A stretch of 64,000 bases of DNA from an uncultured Polaribacter sp. (GTDB taxonomy: Bacteria > Bacteroidota > Bacteroidia > Flavobacteriales > Flavobacteriaceae): NCBI GenBank assembly GCA_943846595.1, contig OX044355.1, forward strand, positions 372,001 through 436,000, read 5' to 3'. The number at the start of each line of letters is the position of its first letter. Positions within the stretch are counted from its first letter, which is position 1. Shown piece after piece: positions 8,824 through 17,931 of this stretch. A program made the translations under genes and the position numbers. A model generated the notes under the pieces. The model saw only the letters and a list, made by a program, of their open reading frames with translations. It was not told the origin of the DNA and searched no databases.

Positions 8824-10077
8824 TTATTTTTTCTTTAAAACGATTTGAATGGTTTCTTTGTTCGTTTGCGATAATAACGTTTTCCCCAATTTAGTTATTG
8901 TATCTTTTGTTTTCGTATTAAAATGACGAATCGTATATACGTCTACATCTTTTTGATATTCAATTTTAAATTCGTTCTTTAATGCTGTGAAAAAAGCATC
9001 AAAATTGCCAAACTTATTGTCTATACAAATAGAAAAACTAATTGCTGAATTTTGTATTAAATTCACTTTCAATTTATAATCATGTAGTTTTTTAAAGATA
9101 TAACTCAGGTTATTTTCTACCATAAAAGAAAAATCGTTTGCAGATATGGATACAAATACCTGGTTTTTCTTCACAATAAAACAAGGAATATAGGGCACCA
9201 GTGCTGCACCTTTAGAAACCTTTGTTCCTTGTGCTGTTGGATTTAAAAAGGATTTTACATACAATGGGATTTCTTTGCTCTGAAGAGGTTGTATTGTTTT
9301 TGGATGAATTACTGACGCACCATAAAAAGCCATTTCAATCGCTTCTTCGTATGAAATCTGCTCTAACAAGGTGGTTTCGTAGAAAACTCTTGGATCTGCA
9401 TTGAGAACTCCCGCAACATCTTTCCAAATAGTAACACTTTCTGCATTTAAGCAATAGGCAAAAATTCCTGCAGTATAGTCAGAACCTTCCCTACCCAGGG
9501 TGGTGGTATTTTCGGTATCATTTCCTGCCAAAAATCCTTGGGTAACATTTAGCTGATGCATCGCTACTTTTTTTGTAATTATTTGTTGAGTCAACGTCCA
9601 ATTTACCTTTGCATCCCTATAATTGCTATCCGTTTTTATATAATTTCTAACATCCAACCAATTATTCTCTATTTGTGCTGTTTTTAGGTAGGCGCTTACT
9701 ATTCTTGTTGATAACAGCTCCCCAAAACAAATAATTTGATCGTACACATAATTATATCTTTGCGATGTATTTCTATTCAGAAACCAGTCCAACTCTTCAA
9801 AAAGAGTGTCCACTTGCAGATATATTTCATTCTCTTTCTCAAATAATTCATCCATCATGTTTCTATGAAAACTTTCTACATGATTTCGCTTTGCTTGTAA
9901 AGCATCTTGCTTATAGAAATAAGCGTCTATTAGTGCTTCGAATGCATTGGTCATTTTACCCATAGCAGAGATAACTACCAGGGTGTTTTCACTACCGTGT
10001 TGTTGTACTACCTTTACAAGGTTTTTAACCCCTTCGACATCTTTTATTGAAGCACCCCCAAATTTAAAAATTTTCAT
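8824..10077 (-). CDS. Aspartate kinase, monofunctional
   Basis: Aspartate kinase phosphorylates aspartate, the entry to lysine, threonine and methionine synthesis. The kinase core is clear: KFGGASIKD at the N terminus, LGREGSDYTAG near residue 195, VTIWKDVAGVLNADPRV near 217 and the GASVIHPKTIQPL block. A C-terminal regulatory region of about 135 residues follows, consistent with ACT domains that give feedback control. At 417 residues it has no homoserine dehydrogenase fusion. Its ATG overlaps the stop of the upstream GNAT gene by one base (TAATG), so the two are translationally coupled. Whether it is the lysine- or threonine-sensitive form cannot be read from sequence. Confidence 0.93.
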   Translation of the reverse strand: MKIFKFGGASIKDVEGVKNLVKVVQQHGSENTLVVISAMGKMTNAFEALIDAYFYKQDALQAKRNHVESFHRNMMDELFEKENEIYLQVDTLFEELDWFLNRNTSQRYNYVYDQIICFGELLSTRIVSAYLKTAQIENNWLDVRNYIKTDSNYRDAKVNWTLTQQIITKKVAMHQLNVTQGFLAGNDTENTTTLGREGSDYTAGIFAYCLNAESVTIWKDVAGVLNADPRVFYETTLLEQISYEEAIEMAFYGASVIHPKTIQPLQSKEIPLYVKSFLNPTAQGTKVSKGAALVPYIPCFIVKKNQVFVSISANDFSFMVENNLSYIFKKLHDYKLKVNLIQNSAISFSICIDNKFGNFDAFFTALKNEFKIEYQKDVDVYTIRHFNTKTKDTITKLGKTLLSQTNKETIQIVLKKK

Positions 10078-10559
10078 TACGAATTATTTTGCACAAATTT
10101 CTCTAAGTTTTCTTCTGACATCTGCACTACGGACCAATCACTTAAAATAGTGGCTCCAGTGTTTTCATAAAAATCAATGGCATTTGTATTCCAATCGATT
10201 ACTTCCCATGAAACTCTTTTTACACCAAGTCCATGAGCATATTTTAAAACACTGGTATACAGCGCTTTTCCAATACCTAGTTTTCTTTTTTTCTCAGTAA
10301 CAATTAAATCTTCCAAATGCACAATCGGTCCTTTCCAAGTAGAATATCGCATGTAAATAAATGCAATACCAATAATTGAGGAAGCTTCTTCTGCAACAAA
10401 AATCTTAAATTTTGGACGGTCAGAAAAACCATCTTTTTCGATATCGGCAACTGTTACTTCTACAGCGGTGGGTTCTTTCTCAAAAACAGCCAACTCAGTG
10501 ATTAAATCTAAAACAGCAGATGCATCTTGTTTTTTCGCTTCTCTTATAATAAAACTCAT
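10077..10559 (-). CDS. GNAT family N-acetyltransferase
   Basis: A 160-residue single-domain acetyltransferase of the GNAT fold. The acetyl-CoA loop is visible as EKKRKLGIGKALY around residue 95, after the IVHLEDLIVTE strand, and the GVKRVSWEVIDWNTNAIDFYENTGA segment matches the C-terminal strand-helix of the family. The overall shape resembles the diamine acetyltransferase (spermidine/thialysine) subgroup, but the substrate is not certain. It heads a minus-strand unit with aspartate kinase, overlapping it by one base, and has a well-matched promoter at 10579-10606. Confidence 0.85.
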   Translation of the reverse strand: MSFIIREAKKQDASAVLDLITELAVFEKEPTAVEVTVADIEKDGFSDRPKFKIFVAEEASSIIGIAFIYMRYSTWKGPIVHLEDLIVTEKKRKLGIGKALYTSVLKYAHGLGVKRVSWEVIDWNTNAIDFYENTGATILSDWSVVQMSEENLEKFVQNNS

Positions 10560-10578
10560 GATTTGTTTTTTACAGAAT

Positions 10579-10606
10579 CAAAGGTAAATGATTTAAAAAG
10601 AATCAA
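10579..10606 (-). promoter_or_regulatory. Promoter for the GNAT-aspartate kinase unit
   Basis: Minus-strand TTG (10604-10606), 17-base spacer, TACCTTTG (10579-10586). It agrees with TTG/TAnnTTTG and is 20 bases before the GNAT start codon. Confidence 0.7.
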
Positions 10607-10736
10607 AAATTAATGCGGAATAATAACGAAAAAAAAAGTTTTGTCTAAAATTAAACCTAACTTCTAAAAAAGCTCGAAATCGTTATAGTAGTTTTAAAAA
10701 AAACAGCATCTTTGTAACCGTATAACGCATTATATC

Positions 10737-11747
10737 ATGGCTAAAAAAAATCAAACTTTAGGAGAATTTATCATCGAAAACCAAAGTGATTTTCAATATT
10801 CTTCAGGAGAACTCTCAAGATTACTAAATTCAATCAGATTGGCTGCCAAAGTCGTAAACCATGAAGTGAACAAAGCAGGATTGGTAGATATTACCGGTGC
10901 TGCTGGCGATACAAATATACAAGGTGAAGACCAACAAAAATTAGATGTCTATGCCAATGATGTTTTTATACAAACCATGACAGATAGAAATATTGTTTGT
11001 GGAATTGCGAGTGAAGAAGAAGATGATTTCATTACAATTAATAGCCAAGACGAACTACATCAAAATAAATATGTTGTATTAATTGACCCTTTAGATGGTT
11101 CTTCTAATATTGATGTAAATGTTTCTGTAGGAACCATTTTTTCTATTTTCAGACGCATTACTCCAGTGGGTACCCCAGTAGCACTAAAAGATTTCTTACA
11201 AACAGGTGACAAACAAGTTGCCGCTGGATATGTTGTTTATGGAACTTCTACCATGTTGGTGTATACAACTGGAAAAGGAGTGAATGGATTTACATTAAAT
11301 CCTGCCTTAGGGAGTTGGTATTTATCTCATCCTAACATGCAATTTCCTGTGGACGGACAAATTTACTCTGTAAATGAGGGAAACTATTTAGATTTTCCTG
11401 AAGGAATCAAAAAATACATTAAATATTGCCAATCAGAAGAAGAAGACAGACCCTATACCAGCAGATATATTGGCTCTTTGGTTTCTGACTTTCATAGAAA
11501 TATGATAAAAGGAGGTATTTATATGTATCCAAAAAGCACAAAGAACCCAAAAGGAAAACTCCGTTTATTGTATGAATGTAGTCCAATGGCTTTTATAGCA
11601 GAGCAAGCAAATGGTGTTGCATCTGACGGATATAAACGTATCATGGAAATAATGCCTACAGAACTTCACCAAAGAGTACCCTTTATTTGTGGGAGCAAAA
11701 ATATGGTAGAAAAGGCTGAAGAATTTATGCTAAAATTCAAAGAATAA
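10737..11747 (+). CDS. fbp: Fructose-1,6-bisphosphatase, class I
   Basis: Fructose-1,6-bisphosphatase removes the 1-phosphate and drives gluconeogenesis. The 336-residue protein shows the class I metal-site blocks [31 protein letters not shown] and [15 protein letters not shown], the last carrying the conserved acidic residue and substrate lysine region, and a GGIYMYP block. Length is standard. It stands alone on the plus strand, divergent from the GNAT-aspartate kinase unit, and is followed by superoxide dismutase after about 110 bases. The upstream sequence has CATCTTTG near 10705, one base off the -7 consensus. Confidence 0.97.
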   Translation: MAKKNQTLGEFIIENQSDFQYSSGELSRLLNSIRLAAKVVNHEVNKAGLVDITGAAGDTNIQGEDQQKLDVYANDVFIQTMTDRNIVCGIASEEEDDFITINSQDELHQNKYVVLIDPLDGSSNIDVNVSVGTIFSIFRRITPVGTPVALKDFLQTGDKQVAAGYVVYGTSTMLVYTTGKGVNGFTLNPALGSWYLSHPNMQFPVDGQIYSVNEGNYLDFPEGIKKYIKYCQSEEEDRPYTSRYIGSLVSDFHRNMIKGGIYMYPKSTKNPKGKLRLLYECSPMAFIAEQANGVASDGYKRIMEIMPTELHQRVPFICGSKNMVEKAEEFMLKFKE

Positions 11748-11856
11748 ACATCTTCTATTTCACTATAAATTATCAAAAAGCAAACTTCTTGTAGGACTGT
11801 TTAATTATGGTTAGATTTACATGCACAAAATTATATTAACTCTTAAAACATAAAGA

Positions 11857-12465
11857 ATGGCTTTTAAATTACCAGAATTAGGATACGCGTATGACGCATT
11901 AGAACCGAATATTGATGCAAGAACTATGGAAATTCACCATACAAAGCATCACAATGGATATACAACAAAATTAAACGGAGCATTAGAAGGAACAGCATTA
12001 GAAGGAAAACCTATTGAGGATATTCTAACTAATCTAGACATGAGCAATGGTGCTGTTAGGAATAACGGAGGTGGTTTCTACAATCACTCATTATTCTGGT
12101 CGGTAATGAATCCAAATGACAAGGGGACGCTATCTGGAGAATTAAAGGTTGCTATTGAAGCTGCTTTTGGTTCTGAAGAAGCTTTTATGGACGCTTTTTC
12201 TAAAGCTGCTGCAACTCAATTTGGTTCTGGATGGGCTTGGTTGTGTGTTCAGAAAGATGGAAAGGTTTCGGTTTGTTCGACTCCAAATCAAGACAATACT
12301 TTAATGCCTGGTGTAGGTTGTGGAGGAACACCAATTTTAGGATTGGATGTTTGGGAACACGCTTATTACCTTAACTACCAAAACAGAAGACCCGACTATA
12401 TCAGTGCCTTTTTTAATGTAGTAAACTGGAATGAAGTAGCAAGACGTTTTGCGGCTGCAAAGTAA
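11857..12465 (+). CDS. sodA: Superoxide dismutase, Fe/Mn family (Mn-type signature)
   Basis: The enzyme converts superoxide to oxygen and hydrogen peroxide. The four metal ligands are visible: His27 in MEIHHTKHH, His in FYNHSLFW, and Asp and His in LDVWEHAYY. The secondary residues point to manganese: NNGGG before the second histidine (Gly where Fe enzymes carry Gln) and Gln in [11 protein letters not shown]. Cambialistic use of either metal is still possible. No signal peptide is present, so it is cytoplasmic. It is followed by a strong bidirectional terminator shared with the convergent htpX-like gene. Confidence 0.96.
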   Translation: MAFKLPELGYAYDALEPNIDARTMEIHHTKHHNGYTTKLNGALEGTALEGKPIEDILTNLDMSNGAVRNNGGGFYNHSLFWSVMNPNDKGTLSGELKVAIEAAFGSEEAFMDAFSKAAATQFGSGWAWLCVQKDGKVSVCSTPNQDNTLMPGVGCGGTPILGLDVWEHAYYLNYQNRRPDYISAFFNVVNWNEVARRFAAAK

Positions 12466-12492
12466 TCTCTTGTTTTCTTATCGAAACTTAAT

Positions 12493-12527
12493 AAAAAAAA
12501 CCGAAGCAAATGCTTCGGTTTTTTTTT
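12493..12527. terminator. Bidirectional terminator between sod and the HtpX-like gene
   Basis: A perfect 7-bp GC-rich stem (12501-12507 with 12512-12518) with an AAAT loop is flanked by eight A on the left and nine T on the right, so it can stop transcription from both convergent genes. Confidence 0.9.
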
Positions 12528-13479
12528 AAAATTGTTTTAAAACTTGAATCCGCTCTTTAATCGGTGGATGCGTTGCAAACAAACCATTAAAAAAAGTAAC
12601 CACAGATTTACTTTCTTTCTTTGTGGGATGCTCTATAAATAGCTGTGCTACATCGGCTCTTTTGACCGCTTCAATCCATGGATCTTCAGAAATTTTTCGT
12701 AAAGCGTTTGCCAAAGCCATCGGTTTTTTGGTCATTTGGGCTGCGCCTGCATCTGCTAAAAACTCTCGTTTTCGTGACAGAGAAAATCTAAAAAAGGAAG
12801 ACAATAGAAGTCCGACAACACCTAAAAGTAAGATGACAAAAACAGCGCCTCCTTCTTTTTTACCTCGACTCCCTCCTCTTCCATAGAGCACTGACCTAAA
12901 GGCCAATTCGGTGACAAAAGCAAAAATACCTACAAAAATAATAGACACAATTAAAAGGCGTACATCTCGATTGACAATATGTGTGAGTTCATGTGCAATT
13001 ACAGCTTCCAATTCATCGTCATCCAGTTTGTTTATAATCCCTCGAGACAAAGTTACCGCAAATGTTTTATCGCTCAATCCGCTGGCATAAGCATTTAACG
13101 AATCATCTTCGATCACGAAAACCTGAGGCATCTTCATTCCTTGAGAAATACAAAGGTTTTCAACTAAATTATATACTCTTTTGTTCTCTTTCCGTGCCAA
13201 AGAATTCGCACCAGTTGCCTTTTGAATCATTGAGGAATGAGAAATCCATGCAATCAAAAACCAAATAACTACTCCGATTAAAACAAATGGAATCGTTGTT
13301 AAAAAGGAATTATTTATCGCTGAAAATGGAATTGCTGTTCCTTCATCTGTTAGATAATAAATAGAAATAAAGAAAAAGAGCCAAACCAACCCAAGTAGTA
13401 ATAGTGGAAAAGCAAAAAGGAGTGCAATCGATTTGTAATTGTTTTTCCTTATTTGAGATTGTAATCCAACATATTTCAT
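12526..13479 (-). CDS. Membrane M48 metalloprotease, HtpX-like
   Basis: A zinc metallopeptidase of the M48 family in the inner membrane, 317 residues. Two hydrophobic N-terminal segments (residues 18-40 and 62-82) are followed by the HEXXH site (VIAHELTHIVN near 164), two more membrane segments and the third ligand in REFLADAGA. In E. coli HtpX degrades misfolded membrane proteins. The gene lies three bases after a lemA gene, and this LemA-M48 pair recurs in many bacteria, so they probably act together on the membrane. A Gly/Arg-rich loop (YGRGGSRGKKEGG) separates the third and fourth hydrophobic segments. Confidence 0.9.
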   Translation of the reverse strand: MKYVGLQSQIRKNNYKSIALLFAFPLLLLGLVWLFFFISIYYLTDEGTAIPFSAINNSFLTTIPFVLIGVVIWFLIAWISHSSMIQKATGANSLARKENKRVYNLVENLCISQGMKMPQVFVIEDDSLNAYASGLSDKTFAVTLSRGIINKLDDDELEAVIAHELTHIVNRDVRLLIVSIIFVGIFAFVTELAFRSVLYGRGGSRGKKEGGAVFVILLLGVVGLLLSSFFRFSLSRKREFLADAGAAQMTKKPMALANALRKISEDPWIEAVKRADVAQLFIEHPTKKESKSVVTFFNGLFATHPPIKERIQVLKQF

Positions 13480-13482
13480 GGT

Positions 13483-14046
13483 TTAAAAACTAATTTTTGG
13501 CGCTTCGTCTAATTGCTTTCTTTGTGCAACACCTAAGTCAAACATTGGTTCTTTTTTGAAAGAAAACATACTCGCTATCATATTAGAAGGAAAGGTTTCT
13601 ACGGCATTGTTATATTCTTTTGTAGAAGAATTAAAAAATCTTCTCACAGCAGATAATTTATTTTCAATATCAGAAATTTCTTCCTGAAACTGCATAAAAT
13701 TGCTACTTGCCTTTAAATCTGGATAGGCTTCTACCGCAATATTCAGCCCACTTAAAGCAGAAGTTAATTGGTTTTCTGCTGCTATTTTCTCACTGATCGT
13801 CGATGCATTTATTGCCCCTGATCTTGCAGCGGTAACATTGATCAAAACTTTTTCTTCATGCTTCATATATCCTTTAACAGTTTCTAATAACTGAGGAATT
13901 AAATCATGGCGTTGTTTTAGTTGCACATCGATATCTGCAAAAGCATTTTCTCTGTTATTTCGCAACTTCACTAATCGATTGTAAAAAGAAATCAGCAGCA
14001 ATAACAAAATAACAACAGATACTAGGATACTAATTGTTGTTGACAT
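13483..14046 (-). CDS. LemA family protein
   Basis: LemA proteins have one N-terminal membrane anchor and a long extracytoplasmic helical bundle; their biochemical role is not settled. Here the anchor covers about residues 5-22 (ISILVSVVILLLLLISFY), followed by the family hallmark RENAFADIDVQLKQRHDLIPQL, then the AYPDLKAS and YNNAVETFPSNMIA blocks. Length is 187 residues, normal. The downstream M48 protease gene begins after a three-base gap, so the two are an operon. Confidence 0.93.
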   Translation of the reverse strand: MSTTISILVSVVILLLLLISFYNRLVKLRNNRENAFADIDVQLKQRHDLIPQLLETVKGYMKHEEKVLINVTAARSGAINASTISEKIAAENQLTSALSGLNIAVEAYPDLKASSNFMQFQEEISDIENKLSAVRRFFNSSTKEYNNAVETFPSNMIASMFSFKKEPMFDLGVAQRKQLDEAPKISF

Positions 14047-14106
14047 AGAAATTTATTTTTTGAGTTTCTCAAAGATAATAGTTTCTTAAAAAGCAAACAA
14101 ATGGCA

Positions 14107-16005
14107 TTAATAGGCTCTTTTATCATTGCCTTCATAGAAGTTAATGAACGCCTGATTTACCACCCGATTTCCTCCTGGTGTTGGGTAATTTCCTGTGAAA
14201 TACCAATCTCCCAAATTGTCTGGACATGCTTGGTGTAGGTTCTCAACAGATTGATAAATAACTTCAATTTCTGCTTTGATGTCTTTGGTTTTCAACATTT
14301 CTGCAATTTTTACAGAAATTTCTGCTGATGTAAAAGGAGCATAAATTTCCTTCACATAATTGATGATTTCTGCATCTGCTTTTCCATGTTGCGCTTTCGA
14401 TTTTTTATAAACACCTTCTACAATACTATATTGATTGGTGTCTTTAAGTAATTCGATCGCAGCTTTAAACGCAATAAAAGCGTCAATTCTAGCCATATCT
14501 ATTCCATAACAATCTGGATAACGAATTTGTGGTGCAGAAGAAACAACAATAATTTTCTTAGGGGCCAATCTGTCTAATATTTTGATAATGCTTTTCTTCA
14601 ATGTAGTTCCGCGGACGATACTATCATCGATAATTACCAAATTGTCTGTTGGCTTTACTACCCCGTAAGTAACATCATATACATGTTCTATCAAATCATC
14701 TCTGCTGCTATCATCGGCAATGAAGGTTCTTAATTTCACATCTTTAATTGCGATCTTTTCAAAACGAGCTCTTTCTGATAAAATCTGCGTTACTTTTTCT
14801 GCAGATAAGGCTTTACCACCTGCTAAAATTTTTGAGGTTTTTTGTTGGTTTAATAAATCTTCTGCTGCTTCTGTCATTCCATAAAATGACGTTTCTGCAG
14901 TATTTGGAATGTATGAAAATACGGTGTTTGCAACATCTGAATCAATGGAGTTTAAAATTTGTGGAAATACTAATTTTCCTAAGTTTTTACGCTCTTCATA
15001 AATGCCTGCATCACTCCCTCTCGAAAAGTAAATACGTTCAAAAGAACAGGACTTTTTCTCTTTTTGCTCTAGAACAGATTCAATGGAAGTTTTTCCGTTT
15101 TTCTTGATAATTAAAGCATGCCCTCTTTCTAATTCTTTAACCGCTTCTATCTTCACATTAAAAACCGTTTGTATCACGGGTCTTTCCGATGCAACAACTA
15201 CAACCTCCTCATCTTCGTAAAAAAAAGTAGGTCGGATTCCATTGGGATCTCTTAAAACAAAAGCATCTCCATGCCCTACTAAACCTGCCATGGCATAACC
15301 ACCATCCCAGTTTTTTGCAGATCTTTTTAAAACATTTTGTAAATCTAAATTTTCTTCAATAAAAGGGGAGGCATCTTTTTTACTAAAGCCTTGTTCTTTA
15401 GCTCTTGCGTACAAACTGGCAACCTCATCTTCTAAAAAGTGACCAATTTTCTCCATTACTGTTACCGTATCTGTAAACTCTTTTGGGTGTTGTCCCAACT
15501 CTACTAATTCTTCCAACAATTGTGTAGAATTGGTCATGTTGAAGTTTCCTGCAACAATTAAGTTTTGATGACGCCAATTGCTTTGACGCATGAAAGGATG
15601 CACACTCTCAATACTATTTTTACCAAAAGTACCATACCGAACATGTCCAAGAAACAAGTTTCCAATGTAGGGCATGTTTTCTTCTTGCCAGACAACATCG
15701 TCTTTTTTATCAGGGTTTTGTTCAAAAACTCCGTTAAGGCGTTCGTTTATTTGTCCAAATATATCTTGAATCGGCTGCGATTTATTTGACCGAACTCTAC
15801 TTACGTATCTTGTCCCAGGGGCGACATTAAATTTTACACTTGCAAAACCAGCACCATCTTGACCGCGATTGTGTTGTTTCTCCATTAATAGATACATTTT
15901 GTTGATTCCGTAAAAAGCGGAACCGTATTTATCTTTGTAAAATTGTAATGGTTTCTTTAATCGAACAAGTGCAATTCCACATTCGTGTTTAATAGCGTCA
16001 CTCAT
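14107..16005 (-). CDS. purF: Amidophosphoribosyltransferase-type glutamine amidotransferase
   Basis: PurF moves the amide nitrogen of glutamine to PRPP in the first step of purine synthesis. Cys9 in KHECGIALV is the N-terminal nucleophile after an eight-residue propeptide. The glutaminase domain continues with HNRGQDGAG and LGHVRYGT, and the PRPP-binding loop is VIIDDSIVRGTT in the second half. At 632 residues it is longer than the usual 470-510, with extra sequence in the middle and about 100 residues at the C terminus (ending GGNRVVNQAF). I believe this long form is typical of Bacteroidota, where a second normal-length PurF may exist. Its exact reaction is therefore slightly less certain than its family. 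Confidence 0.86.
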   Translation of the reverse strand: MSDAIKHECGIALVRLKKPLQFYKDKYGSAFYGINKMYLLMEKQHNRGQDGAGFASVKFNVAPGTRYVSRVRSNKSQPIQDIFGQINERLNGVFEQNPDKKDDVVWQEENMPYIGNLFLGHVRYGTFGKNSIESVHPFMRQSNWRHQNLIVAGNFNMTNSTQLLEELVELGQHPKEFTDTVTVMEKIGHFLEDEVASLYARAKEQGFSKKDASPFIEENLDLQNVLKRSAKNWDGGYAMAGLVGHGDAFVLRDPNGIRPTFFYEDEEVVVVASERPVIQTVFNVKIEAVKELERGHALIIKKNGKTSIESVLEQKEKKSCSFERIYFSRGSDAGIYEERKNLGKLVFPQILNSIDSDVANTVFSYIPNTAETSFYGMTEAAEDLLNQQKTSKILAGGKALSAEKVTQILSERARFEKIAIKDVKLRTFIADDSSRDDLIEHVYDVTYGVVKPTDNLVIIDDSIVRGTTLKKSIIKILDRLAPKKIIVVSSAPQIRYPDCYGIDMARIDAFIAFKAAIELLKDTNQYSIVEGVYKKSKAQHGKADAEIINYVKEIYAPFTSAEISVKIAEMLKTKDIKAEIEVIYQSVENLHQACPDNLGDWYFTGNYPTPGGNRVVNQAFINFYEGNDKRAY

Positions 16006-16048
16006 TAGTCATTTGGTTTTAGTTGTGTGTTGTTAATCTTATAATTGT

Positions 16049-16078
16049 AAAAAAAAATCCGCAGTCGAAACTGCGGAT
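16049..16078 (-). terminator. Terminator after the PfkB kinase gene
   Basis: Minus-strand 8-bp perfect stem (16057-16064 with 16071-16078), loop of six, then eight to nine T. It lies 6 bases past the kinase stop and before purF, so the two genes are separate transcripts. Confidence 0.88.
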
Positions 16079-16083
16079 TAAAA

Positions 16084-17010
16084 TTAAGCTAATTTTATAT
16101 CAAATTGGGTTAAATCTTTAAAAGCTTGCAAACGTGTTTTAACTTCATCTGCAGTGAGCGTTTGCATTCGGTCTGTTCCAAACTTCTCTACACAGAAAGA
16201 AGCCAAGTTAGCTCCAAATATAATTGCATTTTTCATATTTTCGAAAGAAATGTCTGCTGTTTTTGCCAAATATCCACAAAAACCTCCTGCAAAAGTGTCT
16301 CCTGCTCCAGTTGGATCAAAAACTTCTGCCAATGGCAATGCTGGTGCATAAAACATTTTCTCCTCATGAAACAACAATGCACCATGCTCTCCTTTTTTAA
16401 TTACCACATATTTTGGACCCATTGAATGAATTTTTTTGGCAGCATTTACTAAAGAATATTCTCCAGAAAGTTGTCTCGCTTCTTCATCGTTAATGGTAAT
16501 AACATCTACTCTTTTTAAAACTGTATGTAAATCTTCCAAAGCAATATCCATCCAAAAATTCATGGTATCTAAAACAACTAATTTTGGATTTTCTGTCATT
16601 TGGTCTAAAACGGAGGCTTGTGTAAGTGGGTGTAAATTTCCCAACATTACAATATCTGCATCTTTGAATTCCTCTGGAACAACGGGTGTAAATGTTTCAA
16701 GTACATTTAATTCTGTAATCAAAGTATCTCGTGAGTTCATATCATTATGATATTTTCCACTCCAGAAAAAAGTCTTTCCTTCTTGAACAACCTCAACACC
16801 ATCGGTATTGACTCCTTTTGCTTTCATCATTTCTAAATACGATGCTGGAAAATCTCCACCAACTACAGAAACAACTCCAGTATTCACACCAAACTGGGTA
16901 GCTGACAGCCCAATATAGGCTCCAGAACCTCCTAAAATTTTATCTGTTTTTCCGAAAGGGGTTTCAATTGCGTCAAAAGCAACAGTTCCAACTGCTAATA
17001 GTTTGCTCAT
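16084..17010 (-). CDS. PfkB family carbohydrate/nucleoside kinase
   Basis: A ribokinase-fold kinase of 308 residues. The C-terminal signature FDPTGAGDTFAGGFCGYLA near residue 230 holds the catalytic aspartate and anion hole, and GGSGAYIGLSATQFG at 28-42 matches the substrate-binding N-terminal part. The family phosphorylates sugars or nucleosides; the substrate cannot be fixed from sequence. Next to purF an adenosine/nucleoside role in purine salvage is plausible but is inference. The gene is divergent from sufE, with about 75 bases between the starts. Confidence 0.88.
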   Translation of the reverse strand: MSKLLAVGTVAFDAIETPFGKTDKILGGSGAYIGLSATQFGVNTGVVSVVGGDFPASYLEMMKAKGVNTDGVEVVQEGKTFFWSGKYHNDMNSRDTLITELNVLETFTPVVPEEFKDADIVMLGNLHPLTQASVLDQMTENPKLVVLDTMNFWMDIALEDLHTVLKRVDVITINDEEARQLSGEYSLVNAAKKIHSMGPKYVVIKKGEHGALLFHEEKMFYAPALPLAEVFDPTGAGDTFAGGFCGYLAKTADISFENMKNAIIFGANLASFCVEKFGTDRMQTLTADEVKTRLQAFKDLTQFDIKLA

Positions 17011-17034
17011 TTCTTATATTTTATGCGTAATTTT
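17001..17034 (+). promoter_or_regulatory. Promoter for sufE
   Basis: TTTG (17001-17004), 22-base spacer, TAATTTTG (17027-17034). The -33 box overlaps the first codons of the divergent kinase gene. The message would begin near 17040 and carry a 5' leader with a perfect hairpin. Confidence 0.65.
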
Positions 17035-17048
17035 GCAAGGTGCAAAAA

Positions 17049-17068
17049 ACGGCTTTTTTTAAAGCCGT
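17049..17068 (+). promoter_or_regulatory. Hairpin in the sufE 5' leader
   Basis: A perfect 8-bp stem (17049-17056 with 17061-17068) with a TTTT loop lies 17 bases before the sufE start. On plus it is followed by A-rich sequence, so it is not a terminator for sufE transcripts; read on minus it has a T-run, but no minus-strand gene lies upstream to be terminated. It may influence RNA stability or translation. Confidence 0.5.
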
Positions 17069-17085
17069 AAAAATAAGTTTAAAAA

Positions 17086-17511
17086 ATGACTATCAAAGAA
17101 ATACAGGAAGAAATTATTGATGAGTTTTCTATGTTTGATGACTGGATGGATCGCTACCAATATTTGATTGATTTGGGAAAATCATTACCAATCATTGATA
17201 CTCAATTCAAATTAGATGAAAATTTAATTAAAGGCTGCCAATCTAAAGTTTGGTTGTATTCTGAGTTGGAAAATAATAAGATAAAATACACCGCAGACAG
17301 TGATGCTATTTTGACCAAAGGGATTGCTGCCCTGTTAATTCGAGTATATTCTGGACAAAAACCTGCTGACATTTTGAGTGCAGAAACGAATTTTATAGAC
17401 GCTATTGGTCTAAAAGAACATTTAAGCCCTACAAGAGCAAACGGTTTGGTTTCAATGATTAAACAGATAAAAATGTACGCAATTGCGCAACAAACAAAAC
17501 TAGTAAATTAA
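17086..17511 (+). CDS. sufE: Cysteine desulfuration protein SufE
   Basis: SufE accepts sulfur from the SufS cysteine desulfurase and passes it to the SufB scaffold for Fe-S cluster building. The 141-residue protein shows the family core: MFDDWMDRYQYLIDLG near the start, ENLIKGCQSKVWL with the sulfur-accepting cysteine near residue 51, and the C-terminal HLSPTRANGLVSM block. The next gene is a SufT-like protein 11 bases on, followed by a DUF2480 gene, which supports a SUF context. The main sufBCDS genes are not in the window. Confidence 0.96.
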   Translation: MTIKEIQEEIIDEFSMFDDWMDRYQYLIDLGKSLPIIDTQFKLDENLIKGCQSKVWLYSELENNKIKYTADSDAILTKGIAALLIRVYSGQKPADILSAETNFIDAIGLKEHLSPTRANGLVSMIKQIKMYAIAQQTKLVN

Positions 17512-17522
17512 GATTACACAAA

Positions 17523-17843
17523 ATGACAGATAAAGAATTAGAAGAGATTGGAGACAAAATAGTTCGGGTTTTAAAGACCATTTATGATCCAGAAATCCCT
17601 GTAGATATTTATGAATTAGGTTTAATTTATGATGTTTTTGTATCGGAAGAAAACAATGCAAAAATATTGATGACCTTAACCTCTCCAAACTGTCCAGTTG
17701 CAGAAAGTTTACCGGTTGATATCGAAGAGAAAGTAAAATCAATCGCAGAAATCAATAGTTGTGAAGTAGAAATTACTTTTGATCCTACTTGGACTCAAGA
17801 AATGATGAGTGAAGAAGCAAAACTAGAATTGGGAATGTTATAA
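17523..17843 (+). CDS. SufT-like DUF59/MIP18 family protein
   Basis: A 106-residue single-domain protein of the DUF59 (MIP18/PaaD) family, which helps mature Fe-S proteins. Visible are the conserved YDPEIPVDIYELGLIYDV motif and LTSPNCPVAESLP with the single family cysteine. Placed 11 bases after sufE, it is probably cotranscribed and acts in the same pathway, most like SufT of SUF operons. A PaaD-type role in phenylacetate degradation is unlikely because no paa genes are nearby. Confidence 0.9.
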   Translation: MTDKELEEIGDKIVRVLKTIYDPEIPVDIYELGLIYDVFVSEENNAKILMTLTSPNCPVAESLPVDIEEKVKSIAEINSCEVEITFDPTWTQEMMSEEAKLELGML

Positions 17844-17931
17844 ATGAGATTCGTTTTTGGCTAAACCAAATAAAAACTTCGTGAAGCTATTTTAAAATCG
17901 GAGTACTATGTTAATTTTTGAAACCTAAAAA

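Noticed and set aside
8648..8848. Small plus-strand frames opposite the acyltransferase, dnaG, topA and aspS genes
   Set aside because: All are antisense to strongly supported genes, lack recognisable protein features and have no promoter or terminator of their own.
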